64,000 nucleotides of DNA from Clostridiales bacterium UBA1738 (GTDB lineage Bacteria > Bacillota > Clostridia > UBA1381). The notes under the pieces are model-generated. The model saw only the letters and a program-made list of their open reading frames with translations. It was not told where the DNA came from and made no database searches. The translations under genes and the position numbers were made by a program. Positions 17,931-26,825 of the stretch are shown here, in pieces (within the stretch, counting starts at the first letter, position 1; each line of letters starts with the position of its first letter). The DNA lies in contig DCIA01000005.1 of assembly GCA_002315735.1 (NCBI GenBank), positions 62,001-126,000 on the forward strand. The letters are read 5' to 3'.

Positions 17931-17959
17931 ATAATACCTCTTTTTCATAAATTTGTCAA
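17931..17959 (-). promoter_or_regulatory. Sigma-A promoter of the hrcA-dnaK operon
   Basis: On the minus strand TTGACA (17954-17959), a 17-base spacer and TATTAT (17931-17936) lie directly upstream of CIRCE, so bound HrcA would block polymerase. Confidence 0.88.
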
Positions 17960-17993
17960 GAGTTTTTTTACAATTTAATAAATTATTTACAAA

Positions 17994-19100
17994 TTAAATT
18001 ATAAATTCGCACATTATTTGATTCGATACACTAATTGCGTCATGAGAAAGCCTTATTTTGTCGCCATCTTCTATCAAAAAACCAAGTTTTTTAAACTTAT
18101 TTATAGGTTTATCAAAAACATCAAACATAGACTTTCCAAACATCTTTAAAAAGTCTGTTTTTGAAACCCCATCTATCGTTCTAAGTCCCAAAAACATAAA
18201 TTCTGACATTTTATCATTTTCCGACAAAACTTGTATTTCCGGATTTCTGTATTTTCGTGCAAGATACTTTTCAATATCGTCTGTGTTTGAAAATCTTGTG
18301 CCATTTACATACGAATGCGCCGAAAGTCCTAGTCCTATATATTCTTCCATTCTCCAATACTTCATATTATGCTCGGAAAAAAAGCCATCCTTTGCATAAT
18401 TTGATATTTCATACTGCTCATATCCATTTTCTTTTAGCACTTTATTTGCAAGTTCATATAAATCACGCTCTGTATCTTCTTTTGGGAGAGTTATTTTTCC
18501 CGAATTTACTTCATCATATAAAACTGTGTCTTCCTCTAAAATAAGGCTATAACAAGAAATGTGTGTTGGATTTTGGGAAATTGCAGTTTCTATCGTTTTT
18601 GTAAGACTTTCTTTTGTTTGGTTTGGGATTGCCGTCATAATATCAATATTAATATTATCAAAACCTGTTTTTTTTGCAAGTTCAATGGTGTTTATGGCAT
18701 CTTGTGAGGTGTGAATTCTTCCTATCAACAAGAGTTCTTCGTCAATAAACGACTGAACACCTATTGAAAGCCTATTTACACCACCCTTTTTCATAACCAA
18801 AAGTTTTTCTTCGTCAACAGTTTTAGGGTTTGCCTCAACCGTAAATTCTGTATTTGCTGACATTTTAAAGGTATCATTTATTTTGGAAAGCAATCTTTCT
18901 ATTTGATTAGAAGTCAAAACTGTAGGAGTTCCGCCACCTATAAATATGGTATCAACTTTTTCGCCTTTATATTCTTCCATCTCATCAAAGAGTGCTTTTA
19001 GGTATTCTTCCTTAATTTCATCGCACGCTGAAAAGGAATTAAAATCACAATATTTGCACTTTTTTATACAAAATGGAATGTGGATATATACGCCTTTCAT
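17994..19100 (-). CDS. hemW: HemW-type radical SAM protein (heme chaperone, formerly coproporphyrinogen oxidase-like)
   Basis: A 368-residue radical SAM protein. HemW binds heme and inserts it into target proteins, although the family was long annotated as oxygen-independent coproporphyrinogen III oxidase. The 4Fe-4S motif is C11-x3-C15-x2-C18 in PFCIKKCKYCDF, followed by DTIFIGGGTPT (SAM binding), EANP and SIGVQSF. The C-terminal HemN domain is present. It lies directly upstream of hrcA, the usual arrangement in Firmicutes (hemW-hrcA-grpE-dnaK). It has a GAGGTAA ribosome-binding site but no separate promoter was seen. Confidence 0.9.
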   Translation of the reverse strand: MKGVYIHIPFCIKKCKYCDFNSFSACDEIKEEYLKALFDEMEEYKGEKVDTIFIGGGTPTVLTSNQIERLLSKINDTFKMSANTEFTVEANPKTVDEEKLLVMKKGGVNRLSIGVQSFIDEELLLIGRIHTSQDAINTIELAKKTGFDNINIDIMTAIPNQTKESLTKTIETAISQNPTHISCYSLILEEDTVLYDEVNSGKITLPKEDTERDLYELANKVLKENGYEQYEISNYAKDGFFSEHNMKYWRMEEYIGLGLSAHSYVNGTRFSNTDDIEKYLARKYRNPEIQVLSENDKMSEFMFLGLRTIDGVSKTDFLKMFGKSMFDVFDKPINKFKKLGFLIEDGDKIRLSHDAISVSNQIMCEFII

Positions 19101-19116
19101 AAATTACCTCTTATAA

Positions 19117-19148
19117 GTAAAAAAGAGTGGGAAAACCCACTCTTTAAA
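19117..19148 (-). terminator. Intrinsic terminator after the CD1247-like gene
   Basis: A 10-bp perfect stem (19122-19131 with 19136-19145) and 4-base loop have T residues on the minus-strand side. Confidence 0.8.
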
Positions 19149-19149
19149 A

Positions 19150-19599
19150 TTATTCATCGTGAGAATGACAGTCGCAATCGTCATCACAGCAATCGCAATC
19201 GAATTCAAATTCAATTTCTTGATTGCAATTAGGACAAACGATACCATTTTCTTCGTCTAATGCATCAAAATCAACCATTACATCTTCGTGACAGTTAGGA
19301 CATTCAATTTCAAAGAAATCCATATCGTCTTCTAATTCATCATCAAAGTCATCATAGTCCTCGTCATCATCGTCATCACCATAAGCGATTTCTTCGATAT
19401 CTGCAAGGTCTTGGTCAATTTCATCAACCTTTTCTTCAAGTTCTTCATGAGCATCAAGCACATCGTCAACAGCAGCTGCAATATCGGAAAGTGCATCAAT
19501 TATACCAACTAATAACTTACCTTCCGGCTTGTTTTCATCAATTGCAAGACCTTCTGCAAGGCCCTTTAAATAAGAAACTTTTGCGACTAAGTTTTCCAT
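19150..19599 (-). CDS. CD1247-type zinc-ribbon protein with acidic and metal-binding tail
   Basis: A 149-residue cytosolic protein resembling the clostridial family named after C. difficile CD1247, of unknown function. The N-terminal helical domain (about 1-70) has the typical VSYLKGLAEGL opening. A strongly acidic run (74-93, mostly Asp) leads to a zinc ribbon with C100/C103 and C122/C125. The last 15 residues are unusually rich in metal ligands: C135, C137, C138, C142, C144, H145 and H147 among aspartates. It follows efp by 11 bases and is probably cotranscribed from the efp promoter. A terminator follows. A role in metal binding or a link to translation is inference. Confidence 0.82.
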   Translation of the reverse strand: MENLVAKVSYLKGLAEGLAIDENKPEGKLLVGIIDALSDIAAAVDDVLDAHEELEEKVDEIDQDLADIEEIAYGDDDDDEDYDDFDDELEDDMDFFEIECPNCHEDVMVDFDALDEENGIVCPNCNQEIEFEFDCDCCDDDCDCHSHDE

Positions 19600-19610
19600 A
19601 TCAATTCTCC

Positions 19611-20168
19611 TTATACACGTTCCATATATTCGCCGGTTCTTGTATCAATTCTGATTGTTTCACCTTCATTAACGAAAAGCGGAACTTGGATTATAGCACC
19701 TGTTTCCATTGTAGCAGGCTTTGTAGCACCTGTTGCAGTATTTCCTGCAAAGCCGGGTTCTGTTTCTGCTACAACTAGTTCAACGAATGTTGGTGGTTCG
19801 ATACCAAATACGTTGCCTTTATATGAAAGAATCATACAAACCATATTTTCTTTAACAAACTTTAATGCATCACCGATTTGATCCTTACCGATTGGTAGCA
19901 TATCAAATGTTTCTTGATCCATAAAGTAGTAAAGGTCACCATCGTTATATGAATATTCCATATTCTTTCTTTCAATGTGAGCTTCCTCAACCTTTTCAGT
20001 TGGTCTAAATGTTTTTTCAACCACGCCGCCTGTAATAACATTTTTTAATTTTGTTCTTACGAAAGCTGCGCCTTTACCAGGTTTTACATGTTGGAATTCA
20101 ACAACCTGAAATACATTACCTTCAAATTCGAAAGTTCTTCCGTTTCTAAAATCTCCAGCAGTAATCAT
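19611..20168 (-). CDS. efp: Translation elongation factor P
   Basis: A 185-residue three-domain factor that rescues ribosomes stalled at polyproline stretches. The tip loop is HVKPGKGAAFVRTK, with K32 at the position modified or exposed in bacterial EF-P. The PPTFVELVV and TRTGEYMERV blocks of domains II and III are present. Bacilli and clostridia commonly place an M24 peptidase gene immediately upstream, as here, though a separate promoter lies in the 78-base gap. A GGAGGAAA ribosome-binding site precedes the ATG. Confidence 0.97.
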   Translation of the reverse strand: MITAGDFRNGRTFEFEGNVFQVVEFQHVKPGKGAAFVRTKLKNVITGGVVEKTFRPTEKVEEAHIERKNMEYSYNDGDLYYFMDQETFDMLPIGKDQIGDALKFVKENMVCMILSYKGNVFGIEPPTFVELVVAETEPGFAGNTATGATKPATMETGAIIQVPLFVNEGETIRIDTRTGEYMERV

Positions 20169-20209
20169 AAAAATTTCCTCCGTTGTTAATTTATATCTTT
20201 ACACCATAT

Positions 20210-20238
20210 ATTGTAATATATTTTTGGCAAAATTTCAA
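20210..20238 (-). promoter_or_regulatory. Sigma-A promoter for efp
   Basis: On the minus strand TTGAAA (20233-20238), a 17-base spacer and TACAAT (20210-20215) precede efp by about 40 bases. Confidence 0.7.
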
Positions 20239-20246
20239 GTGTTTTT

Positions 20247-21284
20247 TTAAATAATAATCAATTCTTTGGTAAAAGGTGTCAAATTTTTCACCTTATCGTC
20301 TATTGCAACTATATCTTCTATTCTAACCCCACCGAAGTTTTCTATGTATATTCCGGGTTCAACTGTTATAACATTTCCCTTTTCTATAAAATCCTCGCTT
20401 TTGGGCGAAAAGTTAGGCGACTCGTGGATTTCAATCCCAACGCTATGTCCTAAACTATGCCCAAAATTTTCGCCATATCCCGCTTCTTCTATTATATTTC
20501 TTGCGATTTTGTCAATATCTGCACATTTTTTGCCGATTTCTATTTTGGAAAGTGCTTCCTCTTGTGCTTTTAAAACAGTATCATACACTTTTTTTTGCAC
20601 AGGAGAACATTTTGTCATAACAAAAGTTCTTGTCATATCGGAGCAATATCCGTCTAATACACAGCCAAAATCTATTGTGACAAAATCGCCGTCTTCTAAG
20701 AGTTTTTCTGTTGCAACTCCGTGTGGCATACTAGACCTTACCCCACTTGCAACAATAGTTTCAAAAGAAGTTTTTTCTGCGCCGTTTTTGCGCATATAAT
20801 ATTCAAGCTCAATTGCCACTTCCTTTTCTGTCATACCCGTGTGCATCTTTTTTATGACATTTTCAAGGGCACTACACGATAGTTCTTCTGCCTTTGAAAT
20901 CTTTAAGATTTCATCCTTACTTTTAAACCTTCTCGGATAAGAGAGTTTTTGTGACATAGGCACTAATTTTTTCTCATATTTTTGAAGTCTTGCAAATTCT
21001 GAGATGGTCACGATATTTTCTTCAAATCCAAGTGTATCAATCGGCAAATCTTTTATAATTTTAGCCGTATCTGTTGCAACATCAAAAACTTCAAAGTCTT
21101 TTGCCTGCAATCTTGCTTGAACGATATATCTTGAATCGGTCAAAAGAATTTGTCTGTTTTTAGTTATTACAAGTGTTGCATCTTCCGAAGTAAACCCGGA
21201 ATAATAAAATATATTCGCAAATCCGGAAATTATAACTCCCTCATTGTCATTTAAAAATTCACGTATTTTATCTGTCCTTGCCAT
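20247..21284 (-). CDS. M24B family metallopeptidase (Xaa-Pro aminopeptidase/dipeptidase type)
   Basis: A 345-residue pita-bread-fold peptidase expected to hydrolyse Xaa-Pro bonds in the cytosol. All five metal ligands can be placed: D205 (TIDFGC), D216 (CSDMTRT), H280 (GHSLGHSVG), E309 (TVEPGIY) and E323 (VRIEDI). The N-terminal creatinase-like domain spans about 1-125. It follows ispG by 12 bases and precedes efp, so it links the isoprenoid block to efp. The length matches YqhT-type proteins of Firmicutes. PepP and PepQ activities cannot be separated by sequence. Confidence 0.9.
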   Translation of the reverse strand: MARTDKIREFLNDNEGVIISGFANIFYYSGFTSEDATLVITKNRQILLTDSRYIVQARLQAKDFEVFDVATDTAKIIKDLPIDTLGFEENIVTISEFARLQKYEKKLVPMSQKLSYPRRFKSKDEILKISKAEELSCSALENVIKKMHTGMTEKEVAIELEYYMRKNGAEKTSFETIVASGVRSSMPHGVATEKLLEDGDFVTIDFGCVLDGYCSDMTRTFVMTKCSPVQKKVYDTVLKAQEEALSKIEIGKKCADIDKIARNIIEEAGYGENFGHSLGHSVGIEIHESPNFSPKSEDFIEKGNVITVEPGIYIENFGGVRIEDIVAIDDKVKNLTPFTKELIII

Positions 21285-21296
21285 AATAAACTCCGC

Positions 21297-22334
21297 TTAT
21301 AATTTTTCAATTTCTTCCATAAGTGCCGATATAATTTGATTTTCTGGAACTTTTCTTAAGATTTCGCCCTTTTTAAAAATAAGTCCTTCTCCGACACCGC
21401 CTGCAACTCCAATATCTGCTTCTCTTGCTTCTCCCGGGCCGTTTACTGCACAGCCCATAACTGCAACTTTGATATCTTTGTCAACGCTTTTTAGCAGTTT
21501 TTCCATTTCATTTGCAATAGGAATCATATTAATTCTTGTTCTTCCGCAAGTCGGGCAAGAAATTAATTCTGCACCTTGTTTTCTAATACCTAAAATCTTT
21601 AAAATTTCCTTTGCCGCATATATTTCTTCAACAGGGTCAGCGGTTAGCGATACTCTCATCGTATTTCCTATGCCCATAGAAAGAAGAGTGCCAATTCCTA
21701 TTGCAGATTTTATTGAGCCTGAATTTTTAGTTCCTGCCTCAGTAACACCGATATGTACCGGAATATCCGACATTTTATCGAATTTTTTATATGCTTCAAT
21801 CATTGTCGGAACATCGGAAACTTTCATTGAAACGATAATATCATTAAAGTTTAGTTCGTCTAAAATTTCAATATGCTTAAATGCACTTTCAACCAACGCA
21901 TCTTCTGTCGGTTTTCCGTACTTTGCAAGTATTTCCTTATCTAACGAGCCACCATTTACACCGATTCTGATAGGAATTTGCCTTGCTTTGCAGGCATCAA
22001 CGACTTCTTTTATTCTTTCCTTGCTGCCGATATTTCCGGGATTTATCCTGACTTTATCCACCCCGCCCTTAATACATTCAAGTGCTAATCTATAATCAAA
22101 ATGTATGTCTGCAACAAGCGGCAATCTTATTTGTTTTTTTATTTCTGCAACTGCTTTTGCCGCATCCATATCCAAAACCGCCACACGAACAATTTGACAG
22201 CCTGCTGTGTCAAGGCGTTTTATTTGCTCCACCGTTGCTTTAACATCTCTTGTGTCTGTATTTGTCATCGACTGAATAGAAATCGGGGCATCTCCGCCAA
22301 TTAAAACTCCGCCAACATTTACTTGTCTTTTCAT
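21297..22334 (-). CDS. ispG: 4-hydroxy-3-methylbut-2-en-1-yl diphosphate synthase (IspG/GcpE)
   Basis: A 345-residue 4Fe-4S enzyme of the MEP pathway that converts methylerythritol cyclodiphosphate to HMBPP. The cluster ligands are C260 and C263 (SCPTCGRT), C295 (MGCAVNGPGE) and E302, matching E. coli C270/C273/C305/E312. The N-terminal TIM barrel carries SIQSMTNTDT and RINPGN. It lies four bases after rseP, in the block with dxr, which supplies the same pathway. E. coli-type flavodoxin or ferredoxin electron donors are not encoded nearby. Confidence 0.97.
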   Translation of the reverse strand: MKRQVNVGGVLIGGDAPISIQSMTNTDTRDVKATVEQIKRLDTAGCQIVRVAVLDMDAAKAVAEIKKQIRLPLVADIHFDYRLALECIKGGVDKVRINPGNIGSKERIKEVVDACKARQIPIRIGVNGGSLDKEILAKYGKPTEDALVESAFKHIEILDELNFNDIIVSMKVSDVPTMIEAYKKFDKMSDIPVHIGVTEAGTKNSGSIKSAIGIGTLLSMGIGNTMRVSLTADPVEEIYAAKEILKILGIRKQGAELISCPTCGRTRINMIPIANEMEKLLKSVDKDIKVAVMGCAVNGPGEAREADIGVAGGVGEGLIFKKGEILRKVPENQIISALMEEIEKL

Positions 22335-22338
22335 ATCC

Positions 22339-23487
22339 CTACCTCATTAGTTTTAAAATATCACTATAACAGACTACTACTGCAAAAAGTAATAGTAGCA
22401 TAAGACCTATTGTGTGAACAAGTGCTTCCTTTTCTGTCGGCACCGGTTTTCCTCTTACCAGTTCAATAAGCATAAAGAATAGCCTTCCGCCATCTAATGC
22501 AGGAAGTGGTAAAAGATTAAATATGCCGAGATTTACTGTAAGCATCGCAACAATGAATAATAAATTAAGCAGACTGTTTTTGCCGGAATTTACCGCATCG
22601 CCAATTACTTCCGCAACTCCAACAGGGCCTGAAACTTGTTCTAATCCTGTTTTACCCGTCACCATTTCCCACAAAGATTTATAGATGCTCTTTGTTATGA
22701 AAACCATATAATGCCACGCCTCAGGAAATACATTTTTTATCGTCACATCTTCCATTTTAGCCGTAAAGCCTATAATATATCTCTTTTCTGAAAATGTCTT
22801 ACCTATATATTCTTTTGGTACATCTTCTTTTTCATAGTTATATTGGAAGTTTTCAGTTTCTCCGTTAATAGTATCTTCTCTTTTTACCGAATTTTCTCCG
22901 TAAGTGACTTTTATCTCATTTAGCGATGGTTTTACTTTAAATTTAAGTTTTTCGCCATTTCGCTTAACTGTAATTTCGGTTTCTTTTGTTTCTTCATTAA
23001 ACTCATCGGTATATAGCCCGATATCACTGTAAAGTGCTATTTTATGTCCATTAATTTCTACTATTCTATCGCCTGCCAAAACGCCGATATCAGAAAGGTA
23101 TGCCCTTTCATCAACCTTATCAATAACATTTGTTGCAATAGGACTCATCATTTTTACAACTACTGCAAAAAGTGCAAATCCCAATACCAAATTGAGAAAT
23201 GCACCCGCTATAACAACAATAATTCTTTTCCATAGTTTTTGGTTTGAAAATGCTTCCGGATCAGAGCTTTTTTCGTCTTCTCCTTCTAATTTGCAATATC
23301 CACCGATGGGAAAAATGCGCAGTGAGTATAATGTTTTTTTACCTTGATGCTTTACGATAGCAGGGCCCATTCCCACTGCAAATTCAATAACTTTTACTCC
23401 CAAAAGTTTTGCCGCAGCAAAATGTCCAAATTCGTGAAGCGTAATAAGTATTAAAAAAACTAAAATTGTTACAACCGTTGTAACCAA
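22339..23487 (-). CDS. rseP: Site-2 metalloprotease RseP (M50)
   Basis: A 382-residue intramembrane zinc protease. In Firmicutes the RasP/RseP protein cuts anti-sigma factors and membrane remnants. The active site HEFGH (18-22) lies in the first helix. A PDZ domain follows (about 110-270), then helices with the second motif LPLPALDGGRLFF (about 326-338). The only usable start is TTG at 23487, preceded by AAGGGG eight bases away, because an in-frame stop lies just upstream and the next ATG comes after the active site. It begins five bases after the dxr stop. Confidence 0.95.
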   Translation of the reverse strand: MVTTVVTILVFLILITLHEFGHFAAAKLLGVKVIEFAVGMGPAIVKHQGKKTLYSLRIFPIGGYCKLEGEDEKSSDPEAFSNQKLWKRIIVVIAGAFLNLVLGFALFAVVVKMMSPIATNVIDKVDERAYLSDIGVLAGDRIVEINGHKIALYSDIGLYTDEFNEETKETEITVKRNGEKLKFKVKPSLNEIKVTYGENSVKREDTINGETENFQYNYEKEDVPKEYIGKTFSEKRYIIGFTAKMEDVTIKNVFPEAWHYMVFITKSIYKSLWEMVTGKTGLEQVSGPVGVAEVIGDAVNSGKNSLLNLLFIVAMLTVNLGIFNLLPLPALDGGRLFFMLIELVRGKPVPTEKEALVHTIGLMLLLLFAVVVCYSDILKLMR

Positions 23488-23491
23488 TATA

Positions 23492-24643
23492 TCAACCCCT
23501 TAAAAGAATTCTCTCTTTTACTTCTTTATCGGTCAGTAAAATATCTTCCAGTGTTGGATTTTGAATGTTTTTCACATTTTCCATTGCCTCTAAAATTATA
23601 TCTGTGATTTCAAGATAACTGATTTTTCCGTCTAAAAATAGTTTTACCGCCGCCTCGTCACTGCTATTAAAAACAGTAGGCAAAATTCCATCTTCTCTGC
23701 CCGCTTTTTTTGCAAGTTCAAGTGCAAAAAAGGTGTCGGTATCAGGTTTATCGAAAGTCAATTTTGAATACTCAAATAAATCAAGTTCATTTCCCGTCAT
23801 AGGAAGCCTGTCAGGATATGTCAGTGCATATTGAATCGGAAGCCTCATATCAGGCGCACCAAGTTGTGCAATCACCCCATTGTCTTCATACATAACCGCA
23901 GAATGTAAAACACTTTGTCTATGAATTAAAACTTCAATTTGTGAAACATCTACATCAAAAAGCCACTTTGCCTCGATTACTTCAAGACCTTTATTTACAA
24001 GAGTTGATGAATCAATCGTGACCTTTGCGCCCATATTCCAGTTTGGGTGTTTTAATGCGTCCATTGGTGTTATTTTTGTAAGTTCTTCCCTCTTTTTACC
24101 AAAAAACGGGCCACCGGAAGCAGTCAAAAGAATTTTTTTTATCTTTTTAGGATTTCCTTGTAGGGACTGAAAAATTGCCGAATGTTCACTGTCAACAGGC
24201 AAAATTTTAACGCCATATTCCTTTGCAAGTTTGGTTACGATATGTCCACCTGTTACTAATGTTTCTTTGTTTGCAAGTGCTATATTTTTCTTTGCTTTTA
24301 TCGCACAAATGGTAGGCAAAAGCCCTGAAATACCAACAACTGCCGTCACAACTGTTTGAGATTTTTCATAACTTGCGACTTCATTTAAGCCTTCTTTGCC
24401 TGACACAACTTTTACATCAAGGTCACTTATATTAATTTTAAATTGTTTTGCCTTTTCCTCATCAACAACACATACAATGTCCGGCAAAAACTCACGTGTT
24501 TGCCTTTCTAGAAGTTCAATATTTCCGTATGCCGACATAGCACAAACTTTTATACCTTTATAGACTCTTGCAATATCAAGGGTTTGGGTACCAATTGAAC
24601 CGGTAGAACCAAGTATTGTTATCTTATGTTCAAAATCCATCAT
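23492..24643 (-). CDS. dxr: 1-deoxy-D-xylulose 5-phosphate reductoisomerase
   Basis: A 383-residue NADPH-dependent enzyme forming methylerythritol phosphate, the first committed MEP-pathway step. The dinucleotide loop GSTGSIG is at residues 12-18. Further hallmarks are NKETLVTGG, the metal-binding PVDSEHSAIFQ, LTASGGPF, and KWNMGAKVTIDS-type sequence (HPNWNMGAKVTIDSST). The start may be either of two adjacent ATG codons. It sits between cdsA and rseP in the conserved envelope block. Confidence 0.97.
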   Translation of the reverse strand: MMDFEHKITILGSTGSIGTQTLDIARVYKGIKVCAMSAYGNIELLERQTREFLPDIVCVVDEEKAKQFKINISDLDVKVVSGKEGLNEVASYEKSQTVVTAVVGISGLLPTICAIKAKKNIALANKETLVTGGHIVTKLAKEYGVKILPVDSEHSAIFQSLQGNPKKIKKILLTASGGPFFGKKREELTKITPMDALKHPNWNMGAKVTIDSSTLVNKGLEVIEAKWLFDVDVSQIEVLIHRQSVLHSAVMYEDNGVIAQLGAPDMRLPIQYALTYPDRLPMTGNELDLFEYSKLTFDKPDTDTFFALELAKKAGREDGILPTVFNSSDEAAVKLFLDGKISYLEITDIILEAMENVKNIQNPTLEDILLTDKEVKERILLRG

Positions 24644-24649
24644 TATACC

Positions 24650-25444
24650 TCAAATTATGTAATAAACTAACATATAAAACACAAATGGAATTGTTACTAA
24701 AACAGAATCAAATCTGTCCATAAGTCCGCCATGTCCCGGAAGAATACTTCCATAGTCTTTTTTTCCGTATTCGCGTTTAATGCAAGATGCGGCTAAATCT
24801 CCAATTTGAGAAATTATACCGGCTGTCACTCCCAAAACTGCAAATCTTGTTGCCACCAATAGAGATGGCATACCTTCTGCAAAGACTTTTACAAGAACAA
24901 TAATATAAAGCACTGATCCTAACGCAGAAAAAAGCACTCCACCGATTGAGCCTTCGATTGTCTTCATCGGGCTTATTTTTTCTGCCAACTTGTGTTTTCC
25001 AAAAAGTGAACCGGTCAAATATGCACCTGTATCTGACATCCAAGCGCATATGAAAGGAATCATAACAGAATATTGGTCACAATACTTTCTTATCAAGTAT
25101 AACACGGAAATAAATAATGAAATGGTTAGCGTTACAACTGCGGATGAAAAAAGATCTGTAAGTTTTACTTTTCCATAAAAGAACACTATTGATAAAATAT
25201 AAATTGAAGTAGATAAAACGGCTGCAAACATCGGTTTATTTATTGCAATTCCAAAGCAAATCATAACGGAAATAATATACCCTAAAATTCTAGCCTTTTT
25301 GTCAATATCCATCACATGAAAAACTTCAAATAACAGCATAACTGCAAGAATTGCACCTGCTATGTACAACACATAATGATGTGCAAATATAACAGCAAAA
25401 AACACAACTAATCCAATGGCTGATGTAAGTAATCTCTTTCCCAT
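24650..25444 (-). CDS. cdsA: Phosphatidate cytidylyltransferase
   Basis: A 264-residue membrane enzyme making CDP-diacylglycerol from phosphatidate and CTP, the entry to phospholipid synthesis. It has about seven to eight hydrophobic helices and the C-terminal signature IKREYGKKDYGSILPGHGG followed by MDRFDS. The ATG at 25444 is chosen because GGAGGAG lies seven bases upstream; an ATG five codons earlier includes that ribosome-binding site and overlaps uppS. With this start, cdsA begins one base after the uppS stop. Confidence 0.95.
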   Translation of the reverse strand: MGKRLLTSAIGLVVFFAVIFAHHYVLYIAGAILAVMLLFEVFHVMDIDKKARILGYIISVMICFGIAINKPMFAAVLSTSIYILSIVFFYGKVKLTDLFSSAVVTLTISLFISVLYLIRKYCDQYSVMIPFICAWMSDTGAYLTGSLFGKHKLAEKISPMKTIEGSIGGVLFSALGSVLYIIVLVKVFAEGMPSLLVATRFAVLGVTAGIISQIGDLAASCIKREYGKKDYGSILPGHGGLMDRFDSVLVTIPFVFYMLVYYII

Positions 25445-25445
25445 A

Positions 25446-26186
25446 TTAAACTCCTCCATACCTTCTGTTTCTATTTTGATATTCCAAAATAGCGTTATGT
25501 AAATCTTTAATTGAAAAGTCCGGCCATAATGTTTTTGTAAAATAAAACTCCGAATATGATGCTTGCCACATCATAAAGTTTGATAATCTAAGTTCGTTAC
25601 TGGTTCTTATAATTAAGTCGGGATCCGGCTGCCCACCGGTATAAAGATTTTCCGAAATCATATCGCTTGTAATGTCCGATGTTGTTATTTTCCCGGCTTT
25701 AACATCTTCTGCAATCTTTTTTGTTGCCATAACAAGTTCTTCTCTCGCTCCATAATTAAGAGCAATATTCATAACAATTCCGGTATTATTTTTTGTAAAC
25801 TCTTCTGTTTTCTTTATTTGCTCTCTTATTTCTTCGGTTAATTCTTCTCTTCCGCCGATTGCTCTTATTCTAACATTTTCCTTTGCAAGCGTTTTTTCAG
25901 AATCTCTTAGATAACTCAAAAGCAAATTCATAAGAAAATCAACTTCGTCCTTTGGTCTTTTCCAATTTTCTGTTGAAAAAGCATAGACTGTAATATATTT
26001 AACTCCCATATTATTACATTCAGTAACAATCTTTTTAAGCGCATCAGCGCCTGCTTGATGCCCTGCACTTCTTGGAAGTCCTCTTTTTTTTGCCCATCTA
26101 CCATTTCCGTCCATGATAACGCCTATATGAGTCGGCAAATTATTATAGTCAATAATGGCAGATTTTTGACTTTTTTTAAAAAACAT
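25446..26186 (-). CDS. uppS: Isoprenyl (undecaprenyl) diphosphate synthase
   Basis: A 246-residue cis-prenyltransferase that makes the C55 lipid carrier for cell-wall polymers. The signature HIGVIMDGNGRWAKKRG (20-36) includes the catalytic D26. Also present are AGADALKKIV, ITVYAFSTENWKRP and the C-terminal DPDLIIRTSNELRLSNFMMWQ block (split over about 195-215). The ATG at 26186 has a GAGGT ribosome-binding site eight bases upstream; a TTG five codons earlier falls inside it. It uses precursors from the Dxr/IspG pathway in the same operon. Confidence 0.95.
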   Translation of the reverse strand: MFFKKSQKSAIIDYNNLPTHIGVIMDGNGRWAKKRGLPRSAGHQAGADALKKIVTECNNMGVKYITVYAFSTENWKRPKDEVDFLMNLLLSYLRDSEKTLAKENVRIRAIGGREELTEEIREQIKKTEEFTKNNTGIVMNIALNYGAREELVMATKKIAEDVKAGKITTSDITSDMISENLYTGGQPDPDLIIRTSNELRLSNFMMWQASYSEFYFTKTLWPDFSIKDLHNAILEYQNRNRRYGGV

Positions 26187-26210
26187 TCTTTTATACCTCA
26201 ATACATTTTA

Positions 26211-26232
26211 CCCCCGCAAAAATTTGCAGGGG
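26211..26232 (-). other. GC-rich hairpin between frr and uppS
   Basis: An inverted repeat around AAATTT (CCCC-GCAAA-like arms, one mismatch) lies in the 55-base frr-uppS gap. It is not followed by T residues on either strand, so it is probably an RNA structure or processing site rather than a terminator. Confidence 0.4.
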
Positions 26233-26241
26233 CATACAAAA

Positions 26242-26793
26242 TCAAACTTCAAGGATTTCCTTTTCCTTGGCAGCTGTAATATCGTCAATTTCTTTAATAT
26301 ACTTATCTGTAAGAGCCTGAACATCTTTTTCGATGCCCTTATAGTCATCTTCTGTGATTTCTGATGCTTTTTGTTTCTTTTTAAAATCATCAAGAGCATC
26401 ACGACGCACATTTCTCACTTGAACTTTTCCTTCTTCGGAATACTTTTTAACTGTTTTAACAAGTTCTTTTCTTCTTTCTTCTGTAAGTGGCGGGAAGTTA
26501 AGTCTTATAACCTTTCCGTCATTTTGAGGAGCAATCCCTATTTCTGACTTATTAATCGCCTTTTCGATTTCGTTTAGGATAGATTGATCCCATGGCTGAA
26601 TAACAAGCATCCTTGGTTCCGGGGTTGAAATAGAGCCAATTTGTGCAATCGGAGTCATTGCTCCATAATATTCAACCGCAACTTTGTCAAGAACAGCCGC
26701 ATTTGCTCTGCCTGCTCTTATAGTTTTGAATTGCTCATGCAAATCATCAACTCTTTTGTTCATTTTTTCTTCATATTCCGGATAGTTTCCCAT
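26242..26793 (-). CDS. frr: Ribosome recycling factor
   Basis: A 183-residue factor that, with EF-G, splits post-termination ribosomes. It has the expected length and landmarks: FKTIRAGRANAAVLDKV (about 22-38), VEYYGAMTPIAQIGSI, EPRMLVIQPWD, and a long C-terminal helix with KKYSEEGKVQVRNVRRDA. It lies 32 bases after pyrH in the usual pyrH-frr-uppS-cdsA order. Confidence 0.97.
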   Translation of the reverse strand: MGNYPEYEEKMNKRVDDLHEQFKTIRAGRANAAVLDKVAVEYYGAMTPIAQIGSISTPEPRMLVIQPWDQSILNEIEKAINKSEIGIAPQNDGKVIRLNFPPLTEERRKELVKTVKKYSEEGKVQVRNVRRDALDDFKKKQKASEITEDDYKGIEKDVQALTDKYIKEIDDITAAKEKEILEV

Positions 26794-26825
26794 AGTATTA
26801 TTTCCTTTCTATTATTAAATATAAA

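Noticed and set aside
21469..22095. Open frame of 208 codons antisense to ispG
   Set aside because: IspG is intact with all cluster ligands. The reverse frame shows no domain and no ribosome-binding site.
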